Assembly (NCBI GenBank): GCA_020847395.1
Contig: JADLCD010000117.1
Location: 1-34,981 of the forward strand
Direction: 5' to 3'
Source: Chitinophagaceae bacterium
GTDB taxonomy: Bacteria; Bacteroidota; Bacteroidia; Chitinophagales; Chitinophagaceae
DNA length: 34,981 bases
Part shown: piece by piece, positions 33,131-34,981 of the stretch
Layout of the letters: every line of letters starts with the position of its first letter
Numbering within the stretch: the stretch's first letter is position 1
Notes under the pieces: model-generated
Databases searched by the model: none
Seen by the model: only the letters and a program-made list of their open reading frames with translations
Told to the model about the DNA's origin: nothing
Translations under genes and position numbers: made by a program

Positions 33131-33236
33131 TTCATTGTAAAAAGATGAGTACAATGCATGTATTGTTTGAGTGTAACCAATGGTAAATGATTACATGCGG
33201 CGTGCAGGTTTGATCATAAAACAAAAACAACAACAG

Positions 33237-34691
33237 ATGAAAAAGAATATAAACCATCTATACGTAAGTGTTGTTACATCGCTTTTAATACTTGCGGGCA
33301 TATCATGCCAGAAGCTGGATGAGAAACCCGAGGGTATATCTACCCCGGATAATTTTTATACTACCATAGCGCAGTGCGAAGCAGCGTATGCGGGTTCGCT
33401 GAACGCATTATATGTTACATGGGGCGGCTATCAGAATATTCCTTCTTATCCTGATGGACAATACGAAGGCGCGAGCCTTGATTTCGGCGTAGGTTCATTC
33501 AATGATATATGGACGATGCATTATAAATCTGTCAGCAATATTAACGCGGTTTTAAAAGCAGTGAAGGCAGGAAGTTTGGCCGGCAATGCGGATGCGGATA
33601 TTTCGAATGTAGTAGCACAGGGAAGGTTTTTAAGAGCGTTCAATTATTTTACGTTAGTAAGGCTGTATGGCAAAATACCTTATATCACAGAAGATACACC
33701 TGACCCTGTATCTACACCGCTTACGAAAGATTCACGGCTGGAGATTGCCGCGGTATATGATTTGATTGAGGCTGATATTACATACGCTGCGGATAATATG
33801 GCGGATTATGATGCCTCCACGCCGGGCAAACCCAACAAGTGGGTGGCAAAAGGATTGCTGGCAAAAGTATATCTCACCAGGGCAACAGCGCCACTTAATC
33901 AAACAGAGAATTATGCGAAGGCCAGGGATATGGCGGACGATGTAATTGCCAATGGGCCATATAGTCTTTTGCCTAAATTTGAAGATGTATTCAAAACCTC
34001 CAATAATGAAAACGCGGAGGTTATGTTCGCGTTTCACGAAACATCCGATGCGCCATATATGCCGGGTAATGTGTGGGCGCCTTCCGAAATGGATGGCTGG
34101 AGTTCAGGCCCTGTAAAGATTTTGTGGGCTACTACTATTTATCCCGAACAGCCGCGCAAGCATAGCTATTTATTACTTGATTTTACTTCTGATATTTATG
34201 ACCCTTCAGCACCCATCATCAATTGGTCGCAATCTGCTGATGGGGTGCCTTATATTGGCAAATACAATATGCCTAATCTTACATACGACCAACAGGTAGG
34301 CGGAGGCGATGCAGGTATTGAAATGAAAGTGCTGCGCTTCGCGGATGTGTTGCTGATATACGCCGAAGCCGCGAATATGGCAGGAAGTGGGCCAACGCAA
34401 TTAGCTGTTGATCGTTTGAATATGATTATTGATCGTGCCAATGAAGGAACAGGCTCAGAAGAAAGAGCAAGTATTACCATGTCGCAGGCGGCATTTGATA
34501 AAAAAGTAATAGATGAAAGAAGCTATGAATTATGTTTTGAAAACGACCGGTATTTTGATGTATTGAGAAAACGGTTATTAGAAGAAGTGAATTTGCCTGA
34601 TAATGCGCAGGGCTATGATGAAAATGACTACTTACTACCGATACCCGCGCTGGATGCACAATCTATAGGGCAAAACCCCGGGTATGAATAG
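33237..34691 (+). CDS. SusD/RagB-family nutrient-binding outer-membrane lipoprotein
   Basis: The 484-residue protein starts at ATG 33237, where a lipoprotein signal begins (MKKNINHLYVSVVTSLLILAGISC, Cys24); an upstream in-frame ATG (33180) is rejected. It is the surface lid of the SusCD complex. Family features are the start of the mature protein (LDEKPEGISTPDNFYTT), the TPR-like segment ARFLRAFNYFTLVRLYG (written GRFLRAFNYFTLVRLYGK in the sequence), VAKGLLAKVYLTRA, VLRFADVLLIYAEAANM, and the ending LLPIPALDAQSIGQNPGY. Length is usual. No glycoside hydrolase follows before the window ends, so the substrate stays unknown. Confidence 0.96.
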   Translation: MKKNINHLYVSVVTSLLILAGISCQKLDEKPEGISTPDNFYTTIAQCEAAYAGSLNALYVTWGGYQNIPSYPDGQYEGASLDFGVGSFNDIWTMHYKSVSNINAVLKAVKAGSLAGNADADISNVVAQGRFLRAFNYFTLVRLYGKIPYITEDTPDPVSTPLTKDSRLEIAAVYDLIEADITYAADNMADYDASTPGKPNKWVAKGLLAKVYLTRATAPLNQTENYAKARDMADDVIANGPYSLLPKFEDVFKTSNNENAEVMFAFHETSDAPYMPGNVWAPSEMDGWSSGPVKILWATTIYPEQPRKHSYLLLDFTSDIYDPSAPIINWSQSADGVPYIGKYNMPNLTYDQQVGGGDAGIEMKVLRFADVLLIYAEAANMAGSGPTQLAVDRLNMIIDRANEGTGSEERASITMSQAAFDKKVIDERSYELCFENDRYFDVLRKRLLEEVNLPDNAQGYDENDYLLPIPALDAQSIGQNPGYE

Positions 34692-34707
34692 GCGAAGAAG
34701 AGAATGA

Positions 34708-34981
34708 GGATCAAATCCGTGCTACGATAGTATCCGTTTAATCCGTGTGCCAAAAGAATAGAACACGGATGAACACAGATGCAGGCAACACGGATCAAAT
34801 CCGTGCTACGATAGTATCCGTTTAATCCGTGTGTCAAAAGAATAGAACACGGATGCAGGCAACGCGGATAAAATCCGTGTTACGTGAGTATCCGTTTAAT
34901 CCGTGTGCTAAAAGAATAGAACGCGGATAAAATCCGTGCTACGATAGTATCCGTTTAATCCGTGTGCCAAAAGAATAGAAC
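34708..34981. repeat. Tandem repeat of ATCCGTG/CACGGAT words downstream of susD
   Basis: Four units start at 34708, 34792, 34866 and 34925, with lengths 84, 74, 59 and at least 57 (cut by the window end). The shared core of about 59 bases begins GGATCAAATCCGTG or GGATAAAATCCGTG and contains GTATCCGTTTAATCCGTG and AAAAGAATAGAAC. Units 1 and 2 also carry extra blocks of 25 and 15 bases of the same word type. CACGGAT and ATCCGTG pair across a 3-base loop, so several units can form a hairpin. No reading frame is convincing. Confidence 0.9.

Noticed and set aside
24860-34691. Horizontally acquired island
   Set aside because: No integrase, transposase, tRNA-linked repeat or clear change in base composition flanks the sigma-FecR-SusCD block; such loci are normal in this phylum.
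34708-34981. CRISPR array
   Set aside because: The units are nearly identical along their whole length with no unique spacers of even size, unit length shrinks from 84 to 59, and no cas gene is present.

Overview
This 34,981-base window looks like a chromosomal segment of a member of the Bacteroidota, most likely family Chitinophagaceae. The signs are an AT-rich sequence, promoters of the form TTTG-N19/21-TAnnTTTG, a SusC/SusD pair with an ECF sigma factor and FecR anti-sigma factor, a GH171 (NamZ) and a GH20 enzyme, and degenerate short-word repeats in the intergenic DNA. The family is an inference; the phylum is well supported. There is no integrase, transposase, plasmid or phage gene and no CRISPR array.

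Layout. (1) 1-4256, minus strand: a tripartite RND efflux operon, tolC-acrA-acrB, with acrB cut by the window edge and a promoter overlapped by a palindrome at 4356-4394. (2) 4615-11436, mostly plus: GH20 hexosaminidase, prmC, (FKBP isomerase on minus), namZ, fmt and a NagX-like membrane protein. These combine translation-related housekeeping with amino-sugar or cell-wall salvage. (3) 11547-13333, minus: a ModF-like double ABC ATPase that an in-frame TGA splits into two ORFs, preceded by a small acidic protein. (4) 13662-14753: a HAD-family protein with an altered motif I, convergent with ssrA (tmRNA), whose terminator overlaps the HAD stop codon. (5) 14933-19216, minus: a Tat-exported sugar isomerase-like protein, then a tight run of a putative HolD-like protein, rdgB, an ECF sigma factor, a membrane protein with three 30-residue repeats, and a thioesterase. 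(6) 19284-24693, plus: ilvE, rpsL, rpsG, a DUF2490 protein and fusA. The str genes form two units, because a strong terminator follows rpsG and fusA has its own promoter and structured leader. (7) 24860-34691, plus: a large Asp-box propeller lipoprotein, then sigma factor, FecR, SusC (with STN domain) and SusD, the core of a glycan-uptake locus under cell-surface signalling. (8) 34708-34981: a tandem repeat built from ATCCGTG/CACGGAT words that runs off the window.

The most unusual non-coding signal is a set of at least eight short degenerate arrays in different intergenic regions, each with different words but nearly all with a 7-bp period, and each lying just downstream of a gene. The most unusual coding signals are the in-frame stop between the two ABC cassettes, the possible psi-subunit-like protein next to rdgB, and the exact triplication in the sigma-linked membrane protein.
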